A stretch of 64,000 nucleotides of DNA from Alphaproteobacteria bacterium (lineage in GTDB: Bacteria; Pseudomonadota; Alphaproteobacteria; Rhizobiales; OSC116). The position numbers were made by a program, and so were the translations under genes. The stretch covers positions 23,559-87,558 of the forward strand of contig NVQL02000006.1 of assembly GCA_002400495.2 (NCBI GenBank). The letters run 5' to 3'. Of this stretch, positions 1 through 8,040 are shown one piece after another (position 1 is the stretch's first letter; each line of letters opens with the position of its first letter). The notes beneath the pieces are model-generated. The model saw only the letters and a list, made by a program, of their open reading frames with translations. It made no database searches and was not told the DNA's origin.

Positions 1-89
1 CCAACCAAGTCTAAATTAGCTAATGTGCTAAAATAGATAAAAATAACTGCAATTAGCAATAGTGGGGCTATCTTTAGGTATTTTGACAT
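1..89 (-). CDS. Partial membrane protein, N-terminus only
   Basis: Only the first 29 codons are inside the window and the gene continues past the left edge. The ATG at 89 has an AGGA ribosome site at 97-100, seven bases upstream. After a short polar start (MSKYLK) the peptide is hydrophobic to about residue 20, which suggests a membrane-spanning segment or uncleaved signal anchor. It lies 26 bases downstream of the GtrB-like glycosyltransferase and in the same direction, so it is probably the next gene of the polysaccharide operon. Too little is visible to name a family. A Gtr-type membrane protein or polymerase would fit the context, but that is a guess. Confidence 0.6.
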   Translation of the reverse strand, partial: MSKYLKIAPLLLIAVIFIYFSTLANLDLV

Positions 90-115
90 GACGAATTCCT
101 GTGTGATGAGAAAAA

Positions 116-835
116 TTATATAATTTTCTTAAGGGCGAATATGTATTTAAAAGTTCTGTTTATTAAGTTCCATTTCATTTTAAAACTACCACCACCGCCT
201 TTGGCTTCCCCATGTACACGGTCGGCAAAAATCACGGGTATGGTGACTATTTTTAAACCGGTTCTCTTGGCCTGATAATAAGCGTATAAATCCAACGAAA
301 AATCACTTGGCGCGGCTTTTTGCATATGTTTTTGGTAGAAATTTTTTGAAAATATCTTTGGCTGGGCGTTAATATCAGTCAATTTTACTTTCAGGGTGAA
401 TAGCACAACAACAAACATCCCCCAGGTGAATAAAACATCCATTAATGGTCGGTTTTGGCGCGCGCCTTTAATGAAGACTTGGTCATGTTCAAAAGATTTA
501 TAAAGATTAAAAGCATCAAATACATCTTTGGGGTCGGTTTGCATGTCAGCATGGGTCCACGCCAAAACGTTGCCAGATGCACTATCAAGCCCGTCTAAAA
601 TATCTCGTCCATAGCCTCCACGTTGTTGTTTAAGAATGAGCTTAAAATATTGGTGGTTTAATTTTTTAAATAATTGGGTGAGTATTGCAGGGGTTTCATC
701 AGTTGAAAAACCGTCAACGACAATGAGTTCAATGTCGTCTCGGTCTTTCATTAATTCTTCAAAACGGCGTAGCACCAATGGCATGTTGTCTTTTTCATTA
801 AAACACGGAATGACTATGCTTAGTTTTTGGGTCAT
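116..835 (-). CDS. Family 2 glycosyltransferase, GtrB/DPM1-like
   Basis: A 239-residue GT-A glycosyltransferase. It opens with the typical strand SIVIPCFNEKDN, followed by IVVDGFSTDET (variant of the usual VDDGSxDxT) and the acidic site HADMQTDP. The pattern resembles polyprenyl-phosphate sugar transferases (DPM1, GtrB), which load a sugar onto undecaprenyl phosphate at the inner face of the inner membrane. One hydrophobic stretch (WGMFVVVLFTL, mid-protein) may associate with the membrane; GtrB proteins usually have two C-terminal helices and are about 70 residues longer. The frame is open 15 codons further upstream, but the ATG at 835 overlaps the previous stop as ATGA and begins exactly at the GT2 fold. 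A GtrA-like protein and a GT-C enzyme are encoded upstream, which supports a Gtr-type role. Confidence 0.8.
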   Translation of the reverse strand: MTQKLSIVIPCFNEKDNMPLVLRRFEELMKDRDDIELIVVDGFSTDETPAILTQLFKKLNHQYFKLILKQQRGGYGRDILDGLDSASGNVLAWTHADMQTDPKDVFDAFNLYKSFEHDQVFIKGARQNRPLMDVLFTWGMFVVVLFTLKVKLTDINAQPKIFSKNFYQKHMQKAAPSDFSLDLYAYYQAKRTGLKIVTIPVIFADRVHGEAKGGGGSFKMKWNLINRTFKYIFALKKII

Positions 836-1641
836 ATTTTTTTTACCAAACTTGGTTCTGCTGCGGAGAATTTTTTCCAATAATCAAGGGTATTCTCATA
901 AACCTCAAAATCGTAAGGCGTGCCCCAACCAATATAGGTAATGTCAAAATAACCAACTTTTAAATTGGCATCAATCGCGTATTGAATAACCTGATCAACG
1001 TAATATTCGTTATTGACCATATCCTTTTTGGCAACCATGTCATCGGTTAATGATACATAGTCGGAGCCTTTTTTAAACCAGAACATCCCGGTTGTTGCGT
1101 GATCATTCATCGGGGTGTCACTCACCGTTTGTTTGATGCGAATGGCCTTTACCGTCACACCATCTTGTTCGAGTTCAAGCCAGCTATGCGCCAGCGGGTT
1201 TTGAGCGATGTTGCTATCATTGGTATGGCTGATGACCAAAACGTCAAATGTTTCACGCGCGGCGTCAAAACCAGCTTGATCAACAACCATTCCGTTGTCG
1301 CAAGGGCCGATGAATAGGTCTTCATCATTATCGATAAATTCTCGGGCCACCAATACGCCAGTGGCCTGTCCAGTTAATTCTGTGTCATGGATAAAGCTCA
1401 CACGGGGAAAAAATTGTTGAATGGTCGCCTCGGTGCCGTTTTGTTTGTGGAAGTCTCTGTCCACGCATATAAGGGTGTTTTTGGGGTCATCAACACCTGG
1501 AATGTCTTTAATGGCACAAACAACCATTGGTAATTTTTCGCCAGTTAAGCGATAGGTTGTGGGGATGCAGGGTTTATTGTCTTTGTAACCTGCATCGACA
1601 AAACGTTGGCCGCGCCCACCCATTGGTAAAAGTATAATCAT
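832..1641 (-). CDS. Sugar-phosphate nucleotidyltransferase family protein (first of two)
   Basis: A 269-residue nucleotidyltransferase fold protein. The N-terminal nucleotide loop reads LLPMGGRGQRF, followed by KP and an acidic region GPCDN that fits the metal/nucleotide site. Such enzymes couple a sugar or polyol phosphate to an NTP with release of pyrophosphate. It has none of the features of RfbA, GalU or ManC, so the substrate cannot be read from sequence. It starts one base after the stop of the paralogous nucleotidyltransferase gene, with which it shares only the fold. Two non-identical nucleotidyltransferases in the same module suggest either a two-subunit enzyme or two activated donors. 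Confidence 0.75.
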   Translation of the reverse strand: MIILLPMGGRGQRFVDAGYKDNKPCIPTTYRLTGEKLPMVVCAIKDIPGVDDPKNTLICVDRDFHKQNGTEATIQQFFPRVSFIHDTELTGQATGVLVAREFIDNDEDLFIGPCDNGMVVDQAGFDAARETFDVLVISHTNDSNIAQNPLAHSWLELEQDGVTVKAIRIKQTVSDTPMNDHATTGMFWFKKGSDYVSLTDDMVAKKDMVNNEYYVDQVIQYAIDANLKVGYFDITYIGWGTPYDFEVYENTLDYWKKFSAAEPSLVKKI

Positions 1642-1642
1642 G

Positions 1643-2434
1643 TTAGTTATTCCATTGCTTAATATTGTCTATCCAGAGGTTAAACTCGTTTAAGTCTTCA
1701 GGTGTGCCCCATTGACAAAAATGGCTTACATTGGCGGGAATATATACATTTAGGCCGTCCTCAACCAATAAATTATAAACCAAACTGTTATAATATTCGC
1801 CATTGAGATTCATGTCTTTTTCGACCATTAATTTTAGATATTTTTTGGCCAACTTCACTGAACCAAAATAATATACACCCGGGGAATGTAAGGCTTTTGA
1901 TTTGTCTTGTTCCCATGAGAATTTTTCGCGAATTTCTATTAGATTGTTGTTTTCATCAATTTTACATGAGGCGTATAAATTATGCGCGGGTAATAGATGC
2001 GGGTGAAAACCTGTGTAACATGGTACAGCACCTTCAGGGTTGTTTTGGTTTATATATTTAACAAAGCCATCAAAATCCCACTGCATATAATAATCACAAT
2101 AGGTGATGAGCACGGGCTTGTTGTCATCTAGGCTATCTAGCCCTTGCAAACAAGCATGCACGGGGCCTTTCTTATGGCCCTCAATGCCAATTATATTGGC
2201 TTTAGAATCAGTGTTTATAATTTCTTGGCGCATATGGGTTTCAGCCAAATGATCATGCCGACAAATATAGGTCGATGACTGTAGGTTATCTGGAAACATA
2301 GAGCGCACCCAAGAAATCATCGGCCGACCTTGCACTTTAATTAATGGCTTGGGTATTTTATAACCAGCCTTTAGAAACCGACTGCCGGTGCCTGACATTG
2401 GTATTAAAAGTTGAATGTCTTCAGTGCGGATCAT
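1643..2434 (-). CDS. Sugar-phosphate nucleotidyltransferase family protein (second of two)
   Basis: A 263-residue nucleotidyltransferase with the loop LLIPMSGTGSRFLKAGY and a KPLIKV segment that matches the GxGxRF...PKP signature of sugar-nucleotide pyrophosphorylases; ITYCDYYMQWD is the likely acidic metal site. The SGTGSRF form resembles cytidylyl/guanylyltransferase-like proteins in capsule loci rather than RfbA. The start overlaps the GDPD gene stop by four bases (2431-2434), so translation is probably coupled. The substrate is unknown; neighbours (kinase domain, aldolase, phosphodiesterase) suggest a phosphorylated small acid or polyol instead of a standard hexose. Confidence 0.75.
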   Translation of the reverse strand: MIRTEDIQLLIPMSGTGSRFLKAGYKIPKPLIKVQGRPMISWVRSMFPDNLQSSTYICRHDHLAETHMRQEIINTDSKANIIGIEGHKKGPVHACLQGLDSLDDNKPVLITYCDYYMQWDFDGFVKYINQNNPEGAVPCYTGFHPHLLPAHNLYASCKIDENNNLIEIREKFSWEQDKSKALHSPGVYYFGSVKLAKKYLKLMVEKDMNLNGEYYNSLVYNLLVEDGLNVYIPANVSHFCQWGTPEDLNEFNLWIDNIKQWNN

Positions 2435-3066
2435 TTATCACCCCATAGGTTTGGTTTTTTGGTACAAACAGCATCAATCTGAATGCCGTTATCTTGTAAC
2501 TGCTGTTTAAATTTTTGTATATCAGACAGGTCATGCCCTTGAAGCTCTGGAGAGACAAGACATATTTTATAACCCGCATTTATAAGCTGTGCATGATTGT
2601 CCGCGTTCAGTGGTAAATGGGTGAAGCAATCAACCCAAACCCATTTGGCCTTACCAGCAAAACCAAGGGCATATTCAATGGCTTCGCGCTCACTAAAACG
2701 CACCGCAAGGTTGTCAATTTCAAAACCATCAATTTCTTGTTGTATGGCTTTCTCGGCATAGATAGCGAAGAATGGCATTGAAAGATCCAGAAAAAACCAG
2801 TTTTTTATATTGAACTTATTCATCAGTTCAATACATTGCATTTCCACACCTTCGGTTTTCACGTTTAAAATCATCGGGCCTTTATGTTTCCATTGGGCCA
2901 GAAAATCTTCAAATTTTTCTAATTTGGGGTTTTGATGATGGTTAAATGGATCATGATGTAAGACCAAATCATCATTGTGATAGCGAATGTCTAACTCAAT
3001 GCCATTTTCAAGCGGCACATTTTTAAGTTGCTCTACAGTGTTGATGCGGTGGTTAATATATTGCAT
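2431..3066 (-). CDS. GDPD-type glycerophosphodiester phosphodiesterase domain protein
   Basis: A 211-residue single-domain protein of the PI-PLC/GDPD barrel superfamily. It has the HR pair near residue 7, then GIELDIRYHNDDLVLHHDP, which carries the conserved metal ligands E and D and the catalytic HD. Family members hydrolyse glycerophosphodiesters to glycerol 3-phosphate plus an alcohol. There is no signal peptide, so it should be cytoplasmic, and at 211 residues it is shorter than typical GlpQ/UgpQ (about 245-350). A GDPD gene between an aldolase and nucleotidyltransferases in a capsule locus points to a role in making or recycling a phosphodiester-linked substituent (inference). Confidence 0.75.
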   Translation of the reverse strand: MQYINHRINTVEQLKNVPLENGIELDIRYHNDDLVLHHDPFNHHQNPKLEKFEDFLAQWKHKGPMILNVKTEGVEMQCIELMNKFNIKNWFFLDLSMPFFAIYAEKAIQQEIDGFEIDNLAVRFSEREAIEYALGFAGKAKWVWVDCFTHLPLNADNHAQLINAGYKICLVSPELQGHDLSDIQKFKQQLQDNGIQIDAVCTKKPNLWGDK

Positions 3067-3088
3067 TCGGCAGGTCCGATGTTAATGG

Positions 3089-3958
3089 TTATTTGGCAAA
3101 CTTTTTGCGGTATTTTTCTTGTTCCATATTGGCAACAAAGTTAACTTCATACTCATTTAAATATTTGGTTTGCAAATTATGCGTTTGAATGGAGCTGACG
3201 ATAAATTCATAAGACGCCAAGGTATCTCTGGCGGCTTTGGTTTTCAGCAGGCTTTCTGAGGCGGCTATGGTGTAGACAATTTGGTCAGGAAATAAAACCT
3301 GTTGACGGCTGGGCAATGGGGTGTCCGGGTCATATTCGTGTAGCATCAAATTTAGATCTTGCTTGAAATGCTTGCAAATTTGTCCATTCACATGGGTGTG
3401 CAACTGCTCGGTTTGGTCAGATGTTTTGCCACTTATAATGATGCCGTGATTTTCTAAAAAGACAATGGATGGGTCAATGCTATCAGCCTGAAGGGCTTTA
3501 TATACTGCCAAAGATAGATGGTTGCCTGGTGATGCATATGGTATCCAAACTGAATTTGGAAACAGGGTTTGTGCGATGTTTTTACCTTCGACTGCACAGG
3601 TTAAAATATTTGCATAAATTGAATGAGAGTGCAGTACATATGTATCTAACAAAGCGTGAAAACCAGTTTCTAAAGATGGTAAGTTTTGGCCTTTATCCAT
3701 CGCGCCTTCGGTTAAATCTGTATCTGGATTATTGTCGAGAGCGGCTTGCGCAATGTTTTGTCGAATTGTTTGAAAGTTCGTAAGGCAATAACCAGCATCT
3801 GGCTCGACATCGCTTAGCATATAACCCGAGGCTTTAATGGCCATATGATCACCATCTTTAACCGATGTATTGCCGCCACCACCTTGCACATAAGCGGTGT
3901 ATTGTCCGACATTTTTTGACATTTGAGAGAAGTTTTTCAAAGCGGCTTGGTTGATCAT
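3089..3958 (-). CDS. Class II aldolase/adducin family protein
   Basis: A 289-residue class II aldolase-fold protein. YVQGGGGNTSVK is the N-terminal phosphate-binding glycine motif, LHSHSIYAN supplies two metal-binding histidines, and FLENHGIIISG gives the third. Relatives cleave or decarboxylate phosphorylated sugars (fuculose- and rhamnulose-phosphate aldolase, ribulose-phosphate 4-epimerase, 3-oxo-tetronate 4-phosphate decarboxylase). The C-terminal 70 residues lack a motif I recognise. The start overlaps the stop of the GT-C/kinase fusion gene by four bases. Finding it directly after a kinase domain suggests that it acts on the kinase product or supplies its substrate. The specific reaction is not predictable. 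Confidence 0.75.
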   Translation of the reverse strand: MINQAALKNFSQMSKNVGQYTAYVQGGGGNTSVKDGDHMAIKASGYMLSDVEPDAGYCLTNFQTIRQNIAQAALDNNPDTDLTEGAMDKGQNLPSLETGFHALLDTYVLHSHSIYANILTCAVEGKNIAQTLFPNSVWIPYASPGNHLSLAVYKALQADSIDPSIVFLENHGIIISGKTSDQTEQLHTHVNGQICKHFKQDLNLMLHEYDPDTPLPSRQQVLFPDQIVYTIAASESLLKTKAARDTLASYEFIVSSIQTHNLQTKYLNEYEVNFVANMEQEKYRKKFAK

Positions 3959-6000
3959 TTAATGTCCTCAAATATGTAATAAATAATGAGCAGAGTTGAC
4001 ACGCCAATTTGCCCAGATGTCCAATGTGTTTGGTAAATGCCAATGTCTTCTAAACTTGGTATATTTAGCTCGGCAATTTCATGTAAATCTTCGGCGCTAA
4101 TTGAGCCCTTTATGATGATGGTTTGGGTGTCGTCATCGTTATATTCATGGCCTATGTCTAAGTCGGGATATTGGTTTAATTGGTCTAATAATGTTTCGAA
4201 ATAAATTGAATTGCCACAATTGAATTTTGTATACAGCTCGGTAACGGCGTCTAAATTTTTTAAATCAGTGATTTCATTGACAGGCTGGGTCGAAATAATG
4301 ATATCGGCGTAATTTGCTTGTATATCAATATATTTTTCAGAATCTTTTGCCCGTGAAGAGATTTGTTCGAGGATTTTTTCAATGGTGTAGCCACGTTTTT
4401 TTGTATCCCGAACAATTTTCCAATGCTTCTGTAAATTCTTGTCTGGGCTGACAAACACTTTCAGGTCATATAAATCGCGCAATTTTTTTAGATATAGAGA
4501 ATGCAAACCTTCTAAGATAATGAGCTTTTTAGAATGAATTTTTAAGGCGTCAGTAAATTGTCCATTATCGTGATTGTAGTGACGACGTTTAATATCATGC
4601 CCTTGTTTTAAATACTGAATTTGCCGTACTTCTTGATGAAGTTCGTTTGCACGCGGGTTTAAATGAGTGAATTCACTCCATTTTGCATGGCCGCGTTCCC
4701 ATTTGTGCATATCGTCGCCACGAATAATGGTTACATTTTTGTTGCCAAATATGTCTGAAAGTGCATTTGAGATTGTAGATTTCCCCACGCCAGAATCGCC
4801 GCTAATACCCATTAAGTATGGTTTCGAGGTGAGTTTATTTTTTGCGTAAGTGTCGAAGCCTTGGCGGTATATCCATAAGCAATTGAGAATTAAGGTTGTT
4901 TGCAAAAGGGTGAATATTAAATTTTTGATTCCGTCCATCTCAAACGGTTGCCCATTGATCATGATGGTTGGTGTTAAATAGGAGTCAATGAGGAAAAACA
5001 GAATGTAAAAAACTTGCAGCGCGATGAACAGAATAAACGATTTTCCGCGCCCTTGCGCATAAAAATATACCAAGAATGGAACCACCCAATAATACCAGCC
5101 AGCGGTGGGTACAATGAATAATAAAAGGCTGCCAAACGAAAACCCTAAAAACATAACAAATATATTGCGATTATATCCCTTAATTATGTAGGCGCGCAGC
5201 AACAAGAATAAATAACTCGCAGGAATAAAGTAGAAATAATTCGAGTCGCCATAAGCCAAATAAGTGTCTAAAAGCTTGCTTTGTTGATCATTATTTAAAA
5301 TCATTTGCCAAAAATCGGGACTAGATATAAATGGTGAATTGACAATAATAAATGTCATAAGACATGCGATGCTACCATATATAATTAGTTTGATATCAAT
5401 GCGTGTTTTCAAGCAATAAATGTAAAAAAATGGGATGACAATTGCAATGTGGGTTTTTGTTGCCACGGCAAAACCTAATATTGCAAAAGCCAAAATTAAA
5501 CGATCTTTTAACAGCATGAATAGGCTGGCAAATACCAATGCCATTGGCAACACATCGAGCTGGTTATGAACATAATTGATATAAATTAATACTGGCGAAA
5601 GCCAATAAAACCAAAGGACATATTTCTGGTGCATTTTAAGCCACGCGCTCAAAATATATAAGATCAATATGTCAGCTGCTAAAATAGGCAAATGAGCCAA
5701 TATGTTGGCGCTTGCCCCGCCGTTTGAAAAAGAAATAAAGCTACCAAATATAAGCCTCGGTAGTGACATAATATACAGCATGCCAGCAGGGTAGGGGAAT
5801 GCTTCGCCCTCGCTTCGGGCCAAATAATATTGGTAAGGGTTTTCGAAAAAGGACGAAACAAAATAGTCCGTAAACGGCATGAAATATTGCGCAAAAAGCC
5901 CCTGAACGAAGAAAAATGCAAATATTAATTTTATCGCCAAGCCAACCAAAAATTCAGGTGTTTTGAAAATATTATGCACTGGATTTGTTGTTAAAGACAA
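3955..6000 (-). CDS. Fusion of membrane GT-C glycosyltransferase and uridine-kinase-like domain
   Basis: A 681-residue two-part protein. Residues 1 to about 380 are a polytopic membrane domain with many hydrophobic helices and a periplasmic-type loop after the first helix (FTDYFVSSFFENPYQYYL), the layout of GT-C mannosyltransferase-like enzymes that use polyprenyl-phosphate sugars. From about residue 395 a soluble P-loop kinase follows: GDSGVGKST at 401-409 (Lys407), then RGDDMHKWERG, RRHYNHD and LILEGLHSL, the order seen in uridine kinase/phosphoribulokinase proteins. The C-terminal end again has a hydrophobic strand. No frameshift or internal start separates the two parts. The kinase probably phosphorylates a small hydroxylated compound, not necessarily uridine. 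The first 29 bases overlap the GtrA-like gene. Confidence 0.75.
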   Translation of the reverse strand: MSLTTNPVHNIFKTPEFLVGLAIKLIFAFFFVQGLFAQYFMPFTDYFVSSFFENPYQYYLARSEGEAFPYPAGMLYIMSLPRLIFGSFISFSNGGASANILAHLPILAADILILYILSAWLKMHQKYVLWFYWLSPVLIYINYVHNQLDVLPMALVFASLFMLLKDRLILAFAILGFAVATKTHIAIVIPFFYIYCLKTRIDIKLIIYGSIACLMTFIIVNSPFISSPDFWQMILNNDQQSKLLDTYLAYGDSNYFYFIPASYLFLLLRAYIIKGYNRNIFVMFLGFSFGSLLLFIVPTAGWYYWVVPFLVYFYAQGRGKSFILFIALQVFYILFFLIDSYLTPTIMINGQPFEMDGIKNLIFTLLQTTLILNCLWIYRQGFDTYAKNKLTSKPYLMGISGDSGVGKSTISNALSDIFGNKNVTIIRGDDMHKWERGHAKWSEFTHLNPRANELHQEVRQIQYLKQGHDIKRRHYNHDNGQFTDALKIHSKKLIILEGLHSLYLKKLRDLYDLKVFVSPDKNLQKHWKIVRDTKKRGYTIEKILEQISSRAKDSEKYIDIQANYADIIISTQPVNEITDLKNLDAVTELYTKFNCGNSIYFETLLDQLNQYPDLDIGHEYNDDDTQTIIIKGSISAEDLHEIAELNIPSLEDIGIYQTHWTSGQIGVSTLLIIYYIFEDIK

Positions 6001-6355
6001 AATATTTGGTACCTATAAAATTACAGCACGTTGTCACGACAATCGCACCGACATTAGCATAAACTGGAGAGACGCCAGCAACTTGAACAAAAAATTCCAG
6101 ACATCCTATTGATATAATTAAGGAACACGCATATACACCGCCATAGCGTAAGATTTGGCTTTTATCACTAGAATCGGCTTGGTAAGTCCATTTTTTATTG
6201 AGCGGATACCCCACTAAAAGACCAGACAGGAAGCCAATTGCTGACGCTAAATTATAATATATATTAAACTGTTTATACAGTATAAAGAAAATTATGTAAT
6301 TCACAACTGTGGCAAGACCGCCGACAATAAGGAACCTAATTAGTTGAGCCATCAT
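5972..6355 (-). CDS. GtrA-like membrane protein (putative polyprenyl-phosphate-sugar flippase)
   Basis: A 127-residue protein with four hydrophobic segments, beginning LIRFLIVGGLATVVNYIIFF and containing GYPLNKKWTY, both typical for the GtrA family. GtrA proteins are thought to flip undecaprenyl-phosphate-linked sugars across the inner membrane for glycosyltransfer in the periplasm. The start ATG is adjacent to the HAD gene stop (no gap), and its 3' end overlaps the GT-C/kinase fusion by 29 bases. Together with the GtrB-like gene at 116-835 and the GT-C domain this makes the three activities of a Gtr system. Confidence 0.85.
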   Translation of the reverse strand: MMAQLIRFLIVGGLATVVNYIIFFILYKQFNIYYNLASAIGFLSGLLVGYPLNKKWTYQADSSDKSQILRYGGVYACSLIISIGCLEFFVQVAGVSPVYANVGAIVVTTCCNFIGTKYFVFNNKSSA

Positions 6356-7015
6356 TTAGTTAATTTCCACTTGATATGCGGTTATTCCAGCTTGTTGTGC
6401 GCCTATAATGTCTTTTTCTAAACTGTCACCAATCATGATTGTATGTTCAGGAGAGACAGAGACTTTTTCGAGAGCTTTTAGATACATTTTTGCAGCGGGC
6501 TTTTCAGCACCAACCTCTTCGGAGGTTACAAGATGTGAAATATATTTGGTGAGTTCAAGTTTTTGTAATTTCTTAATTTGTATACTGGCCTGCATATCGG
6601 TAACCGCACAAACAGGGATGTTTTTTTCGTAACATTGTTTTAAAAATATGTAAGCAGGTTTATATATGGCCATATTTGCAATTAGCTGCTGCCAATATAA
6701 TTCTTCAAAATGCTGCGCATGTACATATGTTGGTTTCAAATTAATTTGTTCAAATAATTTTTGGAAAGCAAATAAACGCGAGCGACAAGCGCCTTGTGGT
6801 TTTAATTGTTCGGTCACATTTGTGCGGTGGTTGCGATAAGTTTGAATGAAGACCTCTTGTGTCCAATCAATAGTGGAAGAGAATTTTTTTGAAAACTCTT
6901 CATAACACTGACGAATTGCAATTTCATGAGCGGTTTTATAGGAGTAAAGCGTGTCATCAATGTCAATTAATACGGCCTGTATATTGTGTAAATCTATTTT
7001 TGAGAAATCATCCAT
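6356..7015 (-). CDS. HAD-superfamily hydrolase (putative phosphatase)
   Basis: A 219-residue HAD hydrolase. Motif I is LIDIDDTLYSY (nucleophile and acid/base aspartates), motif II is AVTDMQAS, motif III is the lysine in GAEKPAAKMYL, and motif IV is IGDSLEKDIIGAQQAG. The helical cap between motifs I and II places it with subfamily I phosphatases such as phosphoglycolate phosphatase or YjjG. It likely dephosphorylates a small phosphorylated metabolite in the cytoplasm. The gene ends directly at the GtrA-like start and is separated from the upstream glycosyltransferase by 65 bases. Its place in the module implies that it trims an intermediate made by the kinase, aldolase or nucleotidyltransferases. 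Confidence 0.8.
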   Translation of the reverse strand: MDDFSKIDLHNIQAVLIDIDDTLYSYKTAHEIAIRQCYEEFSKKFSSTIDWTQEVFIQTYRNHRTNVTEQLKPQGACRSRLFAFQKLFEQINLKPTYVHAQHFEELYWQQLIANMAIYKPAYIFLKQCYEKNIPVCAVTDMQASIQIKKLQKLELTKYISHLVTSEEVGAEKPAAKMYLKALEKVSVSPEHTIMIGDSLEKDIIGAQQAGITAYQVEIN

Positions 7016-7080
7016 AATCAGGTCGCCTTCAATTATATAACATAATTAGGAGTCTATAAGCTTGGCGTAGAAATAGCCAA

Positions 7081-7947
7081 TTAAGCACCTGTTTTGCTTT
7101 CTTTTATCCACATAATCAGATAACCGCCAATGCGGCGAACCATTCCGTTTAACCAATATTGCAAGAGATATTTTTTTGGCGCGTTTTTAAAACAAAATAT
7201 TGTAAACCATTTCAAGTTTCCGCCGCCGCGCATTCCAAATAAATGATTGTAAAAATTTTTAAGCGACCTATTTTTTTTAAACTCTATGCCGCCACTTTCA
7301 TCAGGGTAGATTTTAATTTTTGCATCAAAGTTGCAAAATATTTTAAAGCCGTTTTGGTGGGCTCTGACCGTGAAATCCAAATCAGCAACTGTTTGAGGGA
7401 AGTTTTTAGAATCATAAAAGCCAATCCTGTCAAAAACTTCTACGGGAATGAGCAAGCCGCGGCCTGGGAAAACATTGACTTCATGCAGCCCATGATAATC
7501 ATTTGCGAAATTTTCATTTAAAACGGCATCAAATTTGCCAGTTTTCCAGTTCAAATTTTCTCCGCCAAATAGTGGCTTGCCATCAGCTACGTCAACGGCG
7601 AACGCACCCAGCAGTGCAGTTGGGTTGTGGCTGTTAGATAACAGCATTTGTTCGATATAATCAGCAGCCGGCAAGGTGTCATCATTTAAGGTCATAATGC
7701 CTGTGGCACCGTGTTTAAGAGCATAACGCACCCCTATATTTGTGGCTTCAGCCCACCATAAATCGCCTTGTTGTTTTAGTAAAATTACGTCTGGAAATTC
7801 TGTTTCAACCATTTTTGCGGTGCCGTCAGTGGAGCCATCATCGACAATTACAACTTTAAAATTACTGACGGTTTGTTGCTTCAAAGCCTGCAGATATGCC
7901 CGAGTGAATTTTATACGGTTAAATACCGGGGTGATTATATATATCAT
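7081..7947 (-). CDS. Family 2 glycosyltransferase
   Basis: A 288-residue GT-A glycosyltransferase with a textbook N-terminal half: YIITPVFNR, then VVIVDDGSTDGT, a WWAEATNIGVRYAL segment and the catalytic-metal motif LNDDT. The motifs resemble rhamnosyltransferase-like GT2 enzymes, which transfer from dTDP- or UDP-sugars onto lipid-linked oligosaccharides at the cytoplasmic membrane face. It has no membrane helices. It sits between the acyltransferase and the HAD gene; 93 bases upstream and 65 bases downstream carry no clear hairpin, so it is probably co-transcribed. Donor and acceptor cannot be determined. Confidence 0.85.
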   Translation of the reverse strand: MIYIITPVFNRIKFTRAYLQALKQQTVSNFKVVIVDDGSTDGTAKMVETEFPDVILLKQQGDLWWAEATNIGVRYALKHGATGIMTLNDDTLPAADYIEQMLLSNSHNPTALLGAFAVDVADGKPLFGGENLNWKTGKFDAVLNENFANDYHGLHEVNVFPGRGLLIPVEVFDRIGFYDSKNFPQTVADLDFTVRAHQNGFKIFCNFDAKIKIYPDESGGIEFKKNRSLKNFYNHLFGMRGGGNLKWFTIFCFKNAPKKYLLQYWLNGMVRRIGGYLIMWIKESKTGA

Positions 7948-8040
7948 AGAAACGAGCTATCTTATTTTGAATTTTGTAAGCTTATCATGTGTCAAATCAA
8001 TGACCGAGCGAAATTTTTTAAAGTTACTCATTTTTACATT

